From contig QVRM01002114.1 in assembly GCA_003439945.1 (NCBI GenBank), positions 186,001 through 250,000 of the forward strand: a stretch of 64,000 nt of DNA, in the 5' to 3' direction. The notes under the pieces are model-generated. The model worked only from the letters and a program-made list of their open reading frames with translations, searched no databases and was not told where the DNA came from. This DNA is from Dermanyssus gallinae. Lineage: Eukaryota > Arthropoda > Arachnida > Mesostigmata > Dermanyssidae. This document shows, in pieces, positions 11,790 to 24,361 of this stretch; position 1 is the stretch's first letter; every line of letters begins with the position of its first letter. The translations under genes and the position numbers were made by a program.

Positions 11790-12112
11790 GTAACCGAAGC
11801 AAAGCCCAACTCTATGAACGATTGCCAGCAGTCTTGAAGACAAGAACTTATCACCCGTAAAGATGTCAACAAATGGCTTTGCAATTTTTATTGTTTATGG
11901 TATCTGCCGAGAACTTCATTTACTGATTATTTATTCACACTCAGTCTGCATTCCACGATGAAATATAATTTTAAAAAAAGAATTGTCATTATATATAAAT
12001 CGAGCACTTCCGAAACTGTCCCACCGGGCAAAAAAATGCAGAGATTGCTGATGCGGGCACCATGTGATGGTAGCCATGCGCAATATATTTTGTGTACGTA
12101 TGAAGGCTGGAC

Positions 12113-12113
<1 letters not shown>

Positions 12114-12149
<36 letters not shown>

Positions 12150-12152
12150 TAT
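12114..12152. repeat. (TA)n microsatellite
   Basis: A TA tract in the intron. Confidence 0.9.
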
Positions 12153-12379
12153 ACTCTTTACTAAAAGAGTACATCTTTACTAAAAAAGGTGTACCACAAC
12201 GACATGGAATCCTCCAGGCAAATGAGTTGTTCATAACGCCGACACGAGCAACCTCCTTAGGGCGGATGGAGACGCCGCTACGGAGATTATTTGGCCTTGA
12301 AACAAAACACCTAGTAATTCGATCTTGGCACGCCAGCTGTTTAATATTGCGGTAATCGGCGTGGAATTGATATTTCGTT

Positions 12380-12380
<1 letters not shown>

Positions 12381-12436
<56 letters not shown>
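12381..12436. repeat. (TA)n microsatellite
   Basis: About 55 bases of TA. Confidence 0.9.
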
Positions 12437-12437
<1 letters not shown>

Positions 12438-13288
12438 ATTGTACCGCGTTCTTGATTGTCATCCAGTATAGAACCGTATCTATGTAATAGCCATCTGATG
12501 ACTCTACACAGCTCTACATTATATTTGTTGGGCTGCCTACTACCGTGCAGTCGGTGCTTTGACCCCACCTATGTCGTTACATACGCCACAATCAAGATAA
12601 GTCTGCTGTATAGAGAGAGAGAGAGACAGGTTCTCGCACGGATCTCATACAGGTGGTAAAAGTTCAGTTCAAAACAATAAAATGTTCAGTTATCTTATCG
12701 CGAACAACGATAGTGATTCAGGAGTGTGACGCGATGTTTTCTGTCTCGAGGCATGTGCTTATTTGAATCGAGCCTTCCGATGCTGCCAGGGAGATCCTAT
12801 TAGAACCTGTTTCAGTAAGGTTGCAAATATAGTTTGAGGATGCGATTGCATAAAAATGCGATTGCATGCAAATATAGTTAGAGGAAGCGAGTTTTTCTTC
12901 TAAAGCGGCAGATATGACACATAAAAACAACTATGGCACTCTGCTCACATTTAGGTCACTCAGTGTTCGATTATATTTTAGCTACTTCACGATCTTTGGC
13001 GCTTGGCATGTAATCGTTTGTTCATCATATGGCGAACGAATATCGTCAACTTCGTGATTTCCTAATATGACGCCTTAAGGACGTAGAATGCAAACTATTC
13101 TGTCGCAATGCACAATTGCACGAGTCTTTTTTCGACGTTTATAATAGACAAGCACTCGACAATATTTAAAGCGTAGAGCTGCGCCAACCGATATGACGCC
13201 ACTACCGTTTCCGCCAGGCTTATTGAGCTGAATTAAGCGTATATTTGTGGCGGCCACTGATATTTCATTTTGTGTTTCTGACTTTCAG
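12437..13288. other. Gene 1 intron
   Basis: Only a GAGA run at 12615-12627 and short local repeats at 12825-12885 (GCAAATATAGTT twice) are visible. It ends with the acceptor TCTGACTTTCAG. Confidence 0.4.
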
Positions 13289-13396
13289 GACGTCGAACAA
13301 TTCGTGTTCGAGTTCTCTCGAACAACGTCGCCGCAGCATCTGATTGGTAGTCCTTGCAGTGTGCGCACCCAGCGGCAAGCCACAGATTCGCACGGG
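13289..13396 (+). CDS. Gene 1 internal exon
   Basis: Acceptor TGTTTCTGACTTTCAG before 13289 and donor GTATGA at 13397. The exon is 108 bases, 36 codons, in phase 0 at both ends. It reads DVEQFVFEFSRTTSPQHL, then SPCSVRTQRQATDSHG. The exact phase match to both neighbours supports it. Confidence 0.78.
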
Positions 13397-14595
13397 GTAT
13401 GAAATGAAATTGTTTAGATGTAATAGATTATGTTATTTTATATAATTGAATTTTAATAATATCTTCTTTTAGTGCATTTATCACCTTTCCAAATACGTTC
13501 CGATAAGTGACTGATTTTTTCTGTATTTTTTTATTAGGTTATTAACACAACAGGTATCGAACTACAATAACAATAGCGACAGCTAACGGCAATCACATTA
13601 GCTAAACTAGTGTAGTAACCACCATAGTATAGTTAGACAAAAACAAATTATGATGTAAATTAGGCTTGAAAGGTTAGCATTATTTAACAAAAACATTTGC
13701 GAATAGGGGTATATGTGTATAACAGCTTTGAAGATCTCAGCTGATACTTTGTCGTGTTTTGTTGCTACTACGTGCTTGTCGTAGATATGGGGAACCACGA
13801 ATTACATATCGTGATTTGTATTTTTGAAAGTGAGCAACTACGCAAACCAAATCCGAGTTGGGCAAAGAAATAGATTAAAGACAAAAAAAGTGTGCAAGGT
13901 GCGTGCCTCGATTGGTGACCATCAACTAAAAATGCGCACAAAATGTTTCGCACCAGTGTTTGTCAATACTTAAGCGCAATCCACAACATTTTTGGCGTCA
14001 ACTCGTGATCATGGCCGAGATGAATCCACCACTTCTCTACATATACTTGAGTTGAAACTGGAGTCAAGCTTGTTAACAGCGTCTAGTAAATGTGCGCCGA
14101 AGAAGGCGAACATTGTTTTGTCGGCCTTAAATGTAATTGATGCGCAAAGGGTATTCCTCTACCTTAACAATGCTCTGGCTACATACACTCACAGCTATAC
14201 AGTCACAGTAGCAAATTTGCACAAATTAGGGGCAAAATTACCACCTTGTCTACTCTATCTTCATGTGATATCTTTGGATTGCCAAACCTCAAAATCTGGC
14301 TCCGGGCGAAAGACATTTTCTGTCCCATGAAGAAGTCATCGTAACTAAATAAGTATTTCACTGTTTCGAAGGAATCACCTCAAAAAGTTGAAACGCCGTT
14401 TGACTAAGAGTGCACAGCTCTAAAGAGTCGAGAAATAAAATTTTAGTATCCGGAAACGCGTGATTTGATCGCTTTTTCTGGTTACGTAATGATCGACTTA
14501 CGTATATATATATATATTCTTCTAGTGACGTATAATTTTATTTGCTTTTATATTAGAGATAACAGTTGTCTCCTTATGAACGCGTACACCTGTAG

Positions 14596-14626
<31 letters not shown>

Positions 14627-15723
14627 GCGAAGAAGGTACTGTAAACAAGACATGTAATTTGGTTAAATTAATTTACAAATATATACACATATTGTCGATA
14701 AGATATTTTCTATTCCATATATCCATAATTTGGTTTTGTCCCAATCTTTGCGAACCCGTATAATTCAAAGTAACGTCACCTGCTAGTACAGCGAGCGGAA
14801 ATCTAGTCTACGAACACCTTAAGGGTTCCCCTACGAAGATTTGAGATAGTTGCTCCCTCATTCCCTGAGTTTTGCTGAACTGCTATAGCCTGTCCCACTA
14901 CCTGGAACTTTAGAACAAATAAGTCGATTTACCCTTCGCTCTTTTTTAGCATAGCTTGCCACAGGAACGTTTTCAGTTTAAAAGAGGAAGCTCTGAAAAT
15001 ACCCATGTCTTGCGAGGATTTGCATTCGATAATGGTTTAATTCTTCTCCCGGCCATTCTATTAATTACATGATGTCTGGGATGAGGGATCGGAGAGTGTT
15101 GGGTTGTTGTCACACAGTTTTGTCTCTCCTCAACCGTCAGATCTCAAGGGCTCCTGCCAGCACAAGAGAAGCACTAGTGTTAACCCAGAGATTCGAGGCC
15201 CTGGAGGCACAACAGGTTTATTGCATTCGGTCGTATCGAGTTAAGCAGCAGCCTTACTCAGAATCGCTAGCATTTGTGCGGAACAATATTTCCAGTCACG
15301 AGCAGTGGTATATGAGAGGAATTATTTTTATTTTATTTTATGATTAATAAAAATAATGCACAGTAAAAACACATGCAATATACTGATAATATATTTGATG
15401 GAGAATGGCAAGACAAGCACATAAAGATGCTCTGATGTGCCAATCTACGCTAACTGTTTCGTGTCATTCTGTATAATCAAGAAGGCTTAGTATTGTATCA
15501 TCTTAGGCAAACAAATTGGCATTGGTATTCTATTGCCACAGTGATGTATGCTTTGTAGTACCATTTCCTTAGAGCCAAGGCAATCCTGTGGTGACATCGG
15601 TTTATGTTTATTTAAGTTTAATGATAATAAAGACACCGATTAAAGCTGCTCGTTTGTTCTTCGCTCTAAAAGGTAAAGTCGCTGCTATTCCTAAACCGAG
15701 GTTTAGGAATGTCTTGTATATGA
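13397..15723. other. Gene 1 intron with short (TA)n tracts
   Basis: No coding exon is recognised. TA tracts lie at about 14501-14516 and 14598-14622. ORFs at 13992-14330 and 15069-15347 show no domain and lack convincing splice sites in the right phase. Confidence 0.4.
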
Positions 15724-15766
15724 TCATGTATCATCTTGTATATGAAACTCGTACGATGCATATTGT

Positions 15767-15807
<41 letters not shown>

Positions 15808-15864
15808 TGTATCATCTTGTATATGAAACTCGTACGATGCATATATATATATATATATATATAT
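15724..15864. repeat. 40-bp direct repeat alternating with (TA)n tracts
   Basis: A 40-base unit beginning TCATGTATCATCTTGTATAT occurs at 15724-15763 and again, essentially identical, at 15805-15844. (TA)n tracts separate the copies (15769-15804) and follow the second (15840-15864). This suggests duplication mediated by the TA tract. Confidence 0.85.
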
Positions 15865-15959
15865 TACATTACTGCTCCGTAAAGTTGATTTACTCATGAT
15901 AGGCATCAACGCGCAGAGTCATTATACTATTGAAGGTTTAATCTGTCATATTTTATAAC

Positions 15960-16290
15960 AATAGTGTTTTTTTTACATGGGAGGTTTGGAAACGCTAATG
16001 CACTATCGCTACTGGCAGCCAACAGCACCTAGTGTGGGACTTTTGTCCACTCAATTTACTCCCCCAGAGTTCGGAATTGTGTGGGAGTTTTTCGAGACCG
16101 TGGGAGGGAAGCCTCGTGCTCTACCGGCTCTCATGGAGCTCCTCGTGTCCGTCCACTCACGAACCCGAGGGGATGCGTCGAGCCGTTCTTCGGAGGGCTG
16201 GGTTGGTAATCTCGACCACTTAGTGGCACATGCGTGCCTCCGCAGCGGGCGGCGAAACGGTGGTGCCTAGTGAAATACAACATTAACCTT
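15960..16290. other. GC-rich island with open frame inside a gene 1 intron
   Basis: A sharply GC-richer block holds a 97-residue plus-strand frame at 15977-16270 (PRALPALMELLVSVHSRTRG within it). It has no recognised domain, and it is not in phase with or spliced like the flanking exons. It may be an unknown repeat or an alternative exon. Confidence 0.3.
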
Positions 16291-16302
16291 TCTGTGTTAC
16301 AG

Positions 16303-16366
16303 TTAAACACACCGGAAAGGGGAAAATCAGCTCGATGTGACGCATTACATTCGCGAAGATCGCAAG
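16303..16366 (+). CDS. Gene 1 internal exon (short)
   Basis: Acceptor CCTTTCTGTGTTACAG before 16303 and donor GTACAT at 16367. The 64 bases read LNTPERGKSARCDALHSRRS, then Q plus one base, which pairs with the two leading bases of the next exon to give GAT (Asp). Short, but phase-compatible on both sides. Confidence 0.7.
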
Positions 16367-16641
16367 GTACATAATTACATAATCGTGGTTCGCTAATTTC
16401 TTTTTAATTGCCTTTATATTTTTAAACAAGCTAGATTTTTTCTTAAAACATATTGCTCTATTACGATATGCTATTTAGAGTATTTTAAATATTAGAGCTA
16501 TATGGGTTGCTTATAATTTTACTCTTAACAACGCGTTTGCTATGTTGTGTTTCTAGTGATTTATCGTACAAGCAGTAGCAGTAACTCAGGTAGTTTTTGA
16601 GTGTAGTCTTATCATTATTGTCTATGGGAATATCATTGCAG

Positions 16642-16827
16642 ATGAGTCATCTCACGGAACTCCTCCACTGTCCCACTGGCCGGGCTCAACCGCTTCTGTT
16701 AGCGGGCAGCATTCCAGTTCGGCCAGACCACTTCTGGCATCTGAGACACGGCAGATGCGCGAGGGGTCTATAGACTCTACCGGGCATGTGCCAATATTGG
16801 CGCCCCCCATTAAAGCCTGGAAGAGAT
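16642..16827 (+). CDS. Gene 1 internal exon (Ser-rich)
   Basis: Acceptor ATATCATTGCAG before 16642 and a strong donor GTAAGT at 16828. The frame reads ESSHGTPPLSHWPGSTASVS, a Ser-rich stretch, GSIDSTGHVPILAPPIKAWK, then R plus one base. Both junctions split codons consistently with the flanking exons. Confidence 0.78.
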
Positions 16828-17312
16828 GTAAGTAGAACCAACACTGTATCCCAGGAAGCGATTTTTTAGAGGCCCAACTATAGAATGCGGTATGCAATCA
16901 CGGAATTCACTACGCAGAATGCACAGCTGCATCTGCCAGCCGCTCATGCGGGGCCTCAGTCTACTAAAAATCAGTTATATTCTCGTATCTCGACCCGACT
17001 GGGGTCTGCTTGTGTACCGCTTGGAACAGTCAATGGGGCGGGCGTTTTAGTTTTTAAACAAGCTTAACATTTTTTGCATTGCGTGTTCCGGGGGTGTCCT
17101 TGAGTTGTTCGTCACAATAGCCGTACGTAGGACGTCGGGGCAGGGGTTCTTAATGAAGGTATGATTGGGAAATCAGCGTGCACCGTGTGGACTCGGGCGG
17201 TGTAGAAGGTAAGTCGTAAATGTCTAGTAGTTGTATTACTAATACTGTATCTTTGCGATCACCTTGTTTTCCTGGCGTTTGCCATTCGCGTCGTATCAAT
17301 CATTGTTGCCAG

Positions 17313-17389
17313 GTACGTCTCCGCTGAGCAAGGATCTCGAACAGGACCAAGAATCGCTTCTCATCAAATCCTTCGATTCGGCATTCTAA
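17313..17389 (+). CDS. Gene 1 terminal exon with stop codon
   Basis: Acceptor ATCATTGTTGCCAG before 17313. The split Cys codon is followed by TSPLSKDLEQDQ, then ESLLIKSFDSAF and TAA at 17387-17389. All seven visible exons together are 1159 bases: one base completing a codon plus 386 codons including the stop. The C-terminus D-S-A-F has Ser at -2 and a hydrophobic last residue, so it could act as a class I PDZ ligand (inference). A candidate AATAAA lies at 17797-17802. Confidence 0.78.
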
Positions 17390-18912
17390 TTAGCTTTTAG
17401 TGTATATTTGAGGTAGATATCAAAGCCTATCTAGGCACTATGAATGCTGTAAGAAGGAACGAATCTAAAGATACAATTGAACGATACATTTAATTAGCAG
17501 CAGACATACATAATCTAGACTTGAGTCCAGAATATAAAATGTGGTGTTTATGATGGCAGAGGTGGCGCAGAAGTCTATGTACCAGGCTAGTCCTGCGATC
17601 GTTTGTAGCCGCGAGTTATGCAGATATAACAGACGTGACGATGCATAGTTCGCGTTGTTTCCAAAGAAATGCGTTTATTTTCCTGAAACAACAGAGAAGA
17701 AAGTAACGCCTGCAACGCCACATTGTGCAAATATCTCTGCAACATTGTGAATTAAGCCCGGATACATACAAGACGAGAAACAAGAAAAAGAAAGATAATA
17801 AATATAAGAGTGAGAGAGATGGCTATATTCGCAATTTTGCTGGCAATGATCCGGCACAACAGACTATTTGTGATAGTCAGATCAGTATTGCCTCTGTTAA
17901 ATTAAGTGACAGGTGAATGATGTAGATATATACGGCTAATGCATATTGGTGTTTGTTTGCTGTGAGATTATAATGCCGCGTTAGATAGGAGGATCACTAA
18001 AAAGAGTATTTAGCTAAAAATAGAAGTGGCCTACACACGCCTTGCTCCAGTCGCCAAGTGGTATTGCACATATACTAATATGTGACGAGGTTTTGATGAT
18101 GTAAGACGTAGAAAGATCGACCTGATACGGGACAAATCATTACTAGCACGATACGCATTCATGACTGGATCAAGTGGAGACCACACAAAGACACACGTTG
18201 TAGGGACGGCCCTAGTTAGGCTGGCCATACCATAACTTATATGAAAAATAAAAAACCAACACGGCAAAGGTCGCGTAAAATCCTATCGAAAAAAAAACAG
18301 ACGTAATAATAAAGCATTTTATTCACCTCATAGAGGTCGCTGCTGTCTTTATTATTTGTGTTGTGCTTAGTTAATTTGTCGTTTTTGACCATTACTAATA
18401 ATGACACGATTCCTGCGACTTGGTTGAAGAATAGCTTCCAGACGACAAGGGCAGATCTGAATATGTCTCCTTCAAATCGACTTAAATCAGCCACTACTAG
18501 TGAAAAAAAGGCTGTGTGATTCACAAAGGAGTCACGTCTAGTCGGAGCAGCTCCGTAATGAACACGAAGTTCTTCGAGCGTGTTGACACTACTTATTTTC
18601 AGCCTTAAACAACACCGATCCCTGTGCAGTAAAGGAGAGGACGTGATACGTAACAGATACGAAGTGTAGGGAGATGCTGATTATAGCTGCTAGAAGCTGC
18701 TAGCACGTTTAATGAAAGTACAAGTACCAATCGCAACAGCGGCAGTTTCGAAGCACCGTGGCTGCGATGAGCTCCGTAAGCATCATTACTCCTTTATGAG
18801 TCAATAATGTTTGATAAAGACGGAGAAGATACACTATGGCAAAGTGAAAAAACGGGCTAGAACTAGTTCTAGCCGCTTAAGGACACGCTGCGGAGAAGCC
18901 CAATGAACGGCG
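17390..18912. other. 3' flank of gene 1, no further gene recognised
   Basis: Probably 3' UTR followed by intergenic DNA. A minus-strand ORF at 18524-18237 contains hydrophobic stretches (SALVVWKLFFNQVAGIVSLL) but lacks clean exon boundaries, so I do not call it a gene. Confidence 0.4.
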
Positions 18913-19230
18913 TTGATGAAGTGCATGATATATAGAGTACCAATCAATAGATTTACTGGAACCACGCTGCTATGTTTATATATATATATAGTATATCTAT
19001 ATATGGTAAGCAAAAATGCAAAAGTTTATTTCAATATAGTCCCCCCTGCTTTTAATGACATATTTCCAATGATCAACTGGCTTTCAAGTTGTCGATTTTT
19101 AAACGCCGCCCTAGAGATCAGGAAATGGAATAAACAATCCAGGCAATTAATTTGCTATTGGGCGTTGAGAGTGGTCCTTCGGACGTACATTTTTGGTCAA
19201 ATGAAAACTTTTACGATTTTCATGAAAAGG

Positions 19231-19536
19231 CGTTAACGTAATATCGACTTTCATGACTTCTTACTGGTATTACTTTTTGCTTTTGTCTTCCGTTGTGCAG
19301 AATTTTCCCTCCGGTGTACACGCCGGTTGTAATCGGTTCCTTCAAATGCGTTGACTGATTCTCCCGCAAACAGAGATTTCGCACAACTATGTAGGAAAAA
19401 AAGGCAGAAAAACTACTTTTATGAACTTCACTCTCTCCTAACAAGACGTTTCCAGGTCTTCCCTCCATAGGGAAAACTTATTTTCTTGCCGAGTTCTATC
19501 AAACCTCGAAATGCGTGCACAACAATATGAATGACC

Positions 19537-19539
<3 letters not shown>
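19231..19539. mobile_element. Diverged third copy of the palindromic TIR element, one arm
   Basis: This block matches the right arm of the 3456-4445 element in the same orientation: it runs from CGTTAACGTA through CTCCCGCAAAC and CGCACAACTATGTAGGA to the terminus GACCCTG, which abuts (TA)n at 19541-19569. It is clearly more diverged than the two arms at 3.4-4.4 kb are from each other, so it is older or another subfamily. Confidence 0.65.

Positions 19540-19540
<1 letters not shown>

Positions 19541-19569
<29 letters not shown>
19541..19569. repeat. (TA)n microsatellite
   Basis: A TA tract directly abutting the terminus of the element at 19539. Confidence 0.9.
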
Positions 19570-19570
<1 letters not shown>

Positions 19571-21480
19571 TCGTATGGCTTGATACTTATAGCAATAAAA
19601 TAGTCAGGTGGCTTGGGACGTCTAAACTATGCATTAAACGCGTAGAATCACCGGACTAAATTTTCATCAGAGTAATAATAAACGAACATGCTGAGTCAAC
19701 ATTCTTTGCACATGGAATCTTACATTACACAAGAACCATCTCACCTACGTTGTGAAACATTCTTTGAGCTGCAGGATCTACGGTTTGGCCGGAAACTCAA
19801 TAAAATACAAATTTATTGGCCTTACTGACTTATTTCAGTCTACGACGGAGGCGCCAGGGGCAATATGTGAACAAAGCTACAATCCGAACAAGCGCTTATG
19901 TTTTATCAGCTGTTCCATGAATCGCTTCTCAGGCTGACGGCTACTTCTCAGGTGTTAGACCAGCCCGATATGCTCTCGTCACCGGGTGTTGCCACGTGAG
20001 CTGCTTCGATACATAGCAATCGGTGCAAATCATACATTGCAATATATTTTACTTGTGAAACAATATAATGTCTAACAAATGGTAAACATTTGCAACAATT
20101 TCCTCCGTTTTTTCAGAACTTACATTCTTCAATATCTGAAGGAATACATCTGTATATAAGAAGTAAACATATCATTGGGGCCCGCGTCCTTTCTGTGGTC
20201 ATAATATAAATGCATTTTGCCGTAGATGAAGGGCAAATAAAGCCATTTGCATTCGCGATTTTCAATTTTCAGCACACTCAATATATGCACATGTCCGTTT
20301 GCGGCGAATACGTCACGAGGCTGCTATTCAGCGTTAATAAGCATAATTCTATAGTTACCTTGTGACATACGCAACTGAGGCTTATGATTGGAGGCAAGAT
20401 AGATGCAAGAACATGCGTACTTGTATCTACTTCTAGGTCGGACCTACTTCGACTAGCTTTCTAGAGTCTTTGTGTTCGACTTCTAAATAAATAAGTTATA
20501 ATTTCACTTCTGGTCTGAATTTCCTCGCCTATAGCACACTAAATGCCATCATATCACGCGCGTAGTATGTTATATAACGCGCAAAGTGACACAGGCTGAT
20601 TTTTTGATTTTACACTTAACGTGCATACGTAACGTAGTGATTCCAACTCGATGAATGTTGCCGCTCATTTAAGAAGTGAGATGTTCTGACAGAAAACACT
20701 GCCTGGCTCTCTCTCGTCATCGCTCATAGGAGCTCATAGGTATAAACGCACTTGCTCACAACAGGTACAAAAGAGCCTGACCCTGATGAGATAAGGCCAT
20801 AGCTGGCTACCCAGAAAAATTCTGGCGACGCAGTCGCAATAGCGTCAACAAGCAGCAAAGACTATGACGGAGCACAGAATGAAGAAAATTGACCATAAAG
20901 AAAGAAATGCAAAGGTAAGGAGGGAGAGATACGAGATAAGGGCCCAGTGATACGAGCAGGCGCTTATTTTCTTGAAGGACGCTCGCTTTTCCTCCTCATT
21001 TCCTGCTCATATCTTTCTGGGACTGGCCCGTTGAGTGAAGCTTCCTACATGCTACGCCATTAAGAACGGTATAAAATACAGGACTAAAAGGACAACTTGT
21101 AGCGTGCGCAAAGGCGCGAAAGACTTCTTAAAATTGTACTTTCGTGAACAAACGCAAACAGTTCTTTCATCAAGGAGTTTATTCCTTTCTAATTAATCTA
21201 TTAAATTTCACTTTAGTCAACAGTACATAAATATATTTAATTCTGAAATCAATCAGACAATTACATGCCTCGTCAGTGTAGGGCATTTCTGGAGATCGAA
21301 CAGGATTGCTTTATCACTCGCTTCTAATAGTCTCTAATTCAATCGATTGATTTCATCCGATGCTTTAGTCAGAAAGCATGACTCAGCATATATAATATAT
21401 TATATGTATATTTATATTATTATTTTGTGTCTTTCAAAATACAATTGTCTTGTATGGACGTTTCAAATAATTATACAAAC
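19570..21480. other. Intergenic, no gene recognised
   Basis: AT-rich DNA with a palindromic AT cluster near 21389-21420. I see no exon or known repeat. Confidence 0.4.
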
Positions 21481-21481
21481 A

Positions 21482-22320
21482 TTAAAAGTGGTTAAAGCTA
21501 ACCTCCTGTGCGTCCGCACCTTGTCTGCGCCGAGTCGCATCTAATAGGCTATTCACCGACGGTACCGCAGCACACGATGCCGCGTGGTACCTGGGGCATC
21601 TTTCACCACATCTTATACAGATACATGTATCTGCAGGTGCATGAAACCCTCCCGTCCCGCATAAAACGTGATAAAAGCCATGAACAGCAAAGCGCGCGAG
21701 AACGTGTCGGTTCGTTCGTCCGGCCTGTTTCCATGTTTCAGAGGTAATCGCACCCGTGCTATAGAAATTAGGATCGATCTCCGCCATTTCCCCTCCCAAG
21801 AGCTGATAAATTGCGCTTAGGCCGGAGCGGAAGGGAGTTTGAATCTACGCTTTAGGTTCTCTTTAAGCAACGGCGTGTCACATAGCAGATAAACGTATCT
21901 GTTCAGAGATGTACGATGCAGACCTAGAGCTCGCTTCAGGAATGCACGCTTAATCCGCTCGAGCTTTTCGAGTTGCGCCGACGAGAGATAATCCCAGATG
22001 ACCTGTATTTTGTAGGGGGCGACTGGCGCTACCGTCACGTTGAACAAAGCCAGCGTCGTTCGTAGGGATAGTCTTCAGGTGTTCGTTGCGGATCAGGTCC
22101 GGCCCAGCCGCCTTGTTTGACTGAAGATGTTCCAGCGCACGCAGAACCTCAAACAACGAAAACTCGGCACCTAAAGCCTCACGCATGGCGGTCGTTTCCT
22201 CGTCCCATACACAGGCAGAAGATGGGACCGCTCGAGGGATGGTATCTGTCTCCGCGTACACCCCTCTAAAGTGCTCTATGAGTACATCAGAGCTGATAGA
22301 GCATGCCATCGGCCTGTCTC
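21482..22320 (-). pseudogene. Non-LTR retrotransposon remnant, family A, internally deleted
   Basis: Minus-strand frames match the 31.3-34.4 kb copy. First comes 22309-21950 with NKAAGPDLIRNEHLKTIP (RT fingers), then a jump to the thumb region at 22047-21817 (VAPYKIQVIWDYLSSAQLEK, LKRALGLHRTS), then 21799-21482 (ARFAVHGFYHVLCGTGGF and the Cys/His cluster CICIRCGERCPRYHAASC). The RT palm with the YADD motif is missing, so the copy carries an internal deletion as well as frame breaks. Confidence 0.75.
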
Positions 22321-23389
22321 GCTTTATATATATATATATATATCGTCCGCTGTTTTGTTGACATCTTTTAGAGGCAATCTGTCACAATTTGTCTCAAAGT
22401 CATATTTCATTTTACCTGTTTTGACCACACCGCAGCTCGTGGCTGCTCCGGTCTATCTATTCTGCACTGGCGGTTCTGGATAGCTTGCTACTCTTTAGAT
22501 CACCTTTTCTTTTATTCCTGAGAATGGCAAGGAGGGTGATTTGCCTTAGGTTGAATCTCCTGTGCCTTTTTGGGTGCAAGACTTGGCTATTGACATTTTT
22601 TTTTAAGTCAACGCTGTCAGCAAAGAAACCTGGCGCAGTGTGTTTGATGCATGCAATGTTGATTTAGCCCTTGGCAGCGATACATTCTTTTTAACCCCCC
22701 CTTTCTGTTGCTCCCTAAAAATAGCAGGTAGAGCTCCAAGTAGAACATTTCCTCGCGGTTTGCGGCGGCTTTGCTGGCTCACCAACACAATGTTTCGGAG
22801 GGACGAAAAAGTCACTTCTCCCGAGCGCAACCTTTTAAATTTTGAGTGCCATAGGCGGTACCAATATGAGCTACGATATTGCCTTTTACAGAACAGTTTG
22901 ACACGCTGTGCAGCGACACGAGGCATCTCTGAAATTTTAAAAATAAAACATGTAGTAAACATAACTGCTTACTAACACGGCTCCCCACTTTGACTGTACC
23001 TCCCGATCGGTCCGTTGCTATCCACAAGAAATTACTAATGAGTACAATCTGCACTCCGCAACCACAAACTCGGCTACCGTTGCGCCCCTCTGCCTATAAG
23101 GCGATTTATAACTCATTTGTACGAGGGCAACTCGTTCACATTCTGTTCAGTGTCAGACTGCCAGGTTCAGTCTCTTCTGATAAAAAAAAAGGTGAGCTAG
23201 AGTTGTGGAGCTATGGGGGACTCAAAGGATTTTTCAAATTGGCGGCCAAAGTGAAGAGAATAAAAAGGGGTCTGAATTCACGACATTTGTGAATTAGTCT
23301 GTGGTAAACTCAGTAGAATCGAGCAAAATATAGAGTCTTGCTAGACACCTTGCATTGTCTTAATCTCTCATTTCTCAATTAAATATTGC
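22321..23389. other. Intergenic, no gene recognised
   Basis: A (TA)n tract lies at 22323-22342. Overlapping ORFs occur on both strands at 22603-23292, without recognisable domains. Confidence 0.35.
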
Positions 23390-24290
23390 AGGTGTTGGGA
23401 TGCAACGAGTACAATTGAGTGGCTTCACTCATATCTAAATTCAAGAATTCGGGCTCTGTTGGGCCGGTCGAGTCCTCATGGAAATCCGTAGACATCGGCA
23501 TCCCTACTGGTTTTGTGTTTATTCCTTTACTATTCATTATCTTGAATATCTAGAGGTAGACGAAGTTGTCTTATCTACTCTTACACTGCACTTTGCACCT
23601 TAACTGGAAACTCTTTTTGGCAGGGAGTAAATTGGTGATAGCAGAGGCTACAAAATGTCTCGGCCTTATAGTGCATGTCTGCATTAACTGACGTGTGCAT
23701 CTATATTACATCAAGTCTTAATGCTATGTCATCATTTCAGACTTCTATAGCATGCGCCCTATAGGCATTCTTGTGGATGGCCTGATCGTGGTCTACAAAA
23801 CCCTGTGCCTGCCATTCCTTCCCTAAGCCATTTTGATATCAGAGGTAGGTTTAAGATTATCCTCCTTCTGGTTCAAATGATGCAAAACGATGCTCTAAAG
23901 AACATCTTTAGCAGGGATGCAGAGGCTCCTTCGGTGATCTCTCTAATGCATATAAGCTCTCCCCGCTTAACTCGCCCTACATGATTGAGGTCGCCACGTT
24001 ACGCGTTCATATCACTTGGGAGTATTATTCATTGCGATGCTTCGTTTCCCCTTGTTTTGCGATTTTGAGACGTATTACAGTATTTGTAGGGCCATTAGTC
24101 TTTCAAATGATTTGTCAGCAATCCCGTGCTTCAATCCCTTGCCAATCCGTTGCTCGTGGGATAGTGTCCCACAAAATATTTTGTTTTATTCCAGAAATGG
24201 CTTCTCACGCACGCATTTTTTACGTAGAGGCACATGTGCTTTTTGTGTTGTGTTCCTTTGGCTGACGTGCCCACTTCTTGGTTGAACCTT
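23390..24290 (+). pseudogene. Jockey/CR1-like reverse transcriptase remnant
   Basis: Broken plus-strand frames read WLHSYLNSRIRALLGRSSPH at about 23420-23480, then GIPTGFVFIPLLFIILNI, a decayed GIPQGSVLGPLLF motif, then NDALKNIFSRDAEAPSVISL near 23880-23945, which resembles the C-terminal region after the RT. Multiple stops and frameshifts make it non-functional. Confidence 0.5.
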
Positions 24291-24339
24291 ACTGTTATAG
24301 CTCTTCGCGACTAACAGCCATTACTTAAAACATGTTTAG

Positions 24340-24361
24340 GATATATATATATATATATATA
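24340..24361. repeat. (TA)n microsatellite
   Basis: A short TA tract. Confidence 0.85.

Noticed and set aside
12000..12470. Long ORFs made of alternating Tyr and Ile
   Set aside because: They are translations of (TA)n microsatellites; similar ones occur at 15.8, 38.3, 43.0 and 55.2 kb.
18237..18524. Minus-strand hydrophobic ORF, possible membrane-protein exon
   Set aside because: Boundaries are poor (stop next to the apparent acceptor) and no neighbouring exon was found.
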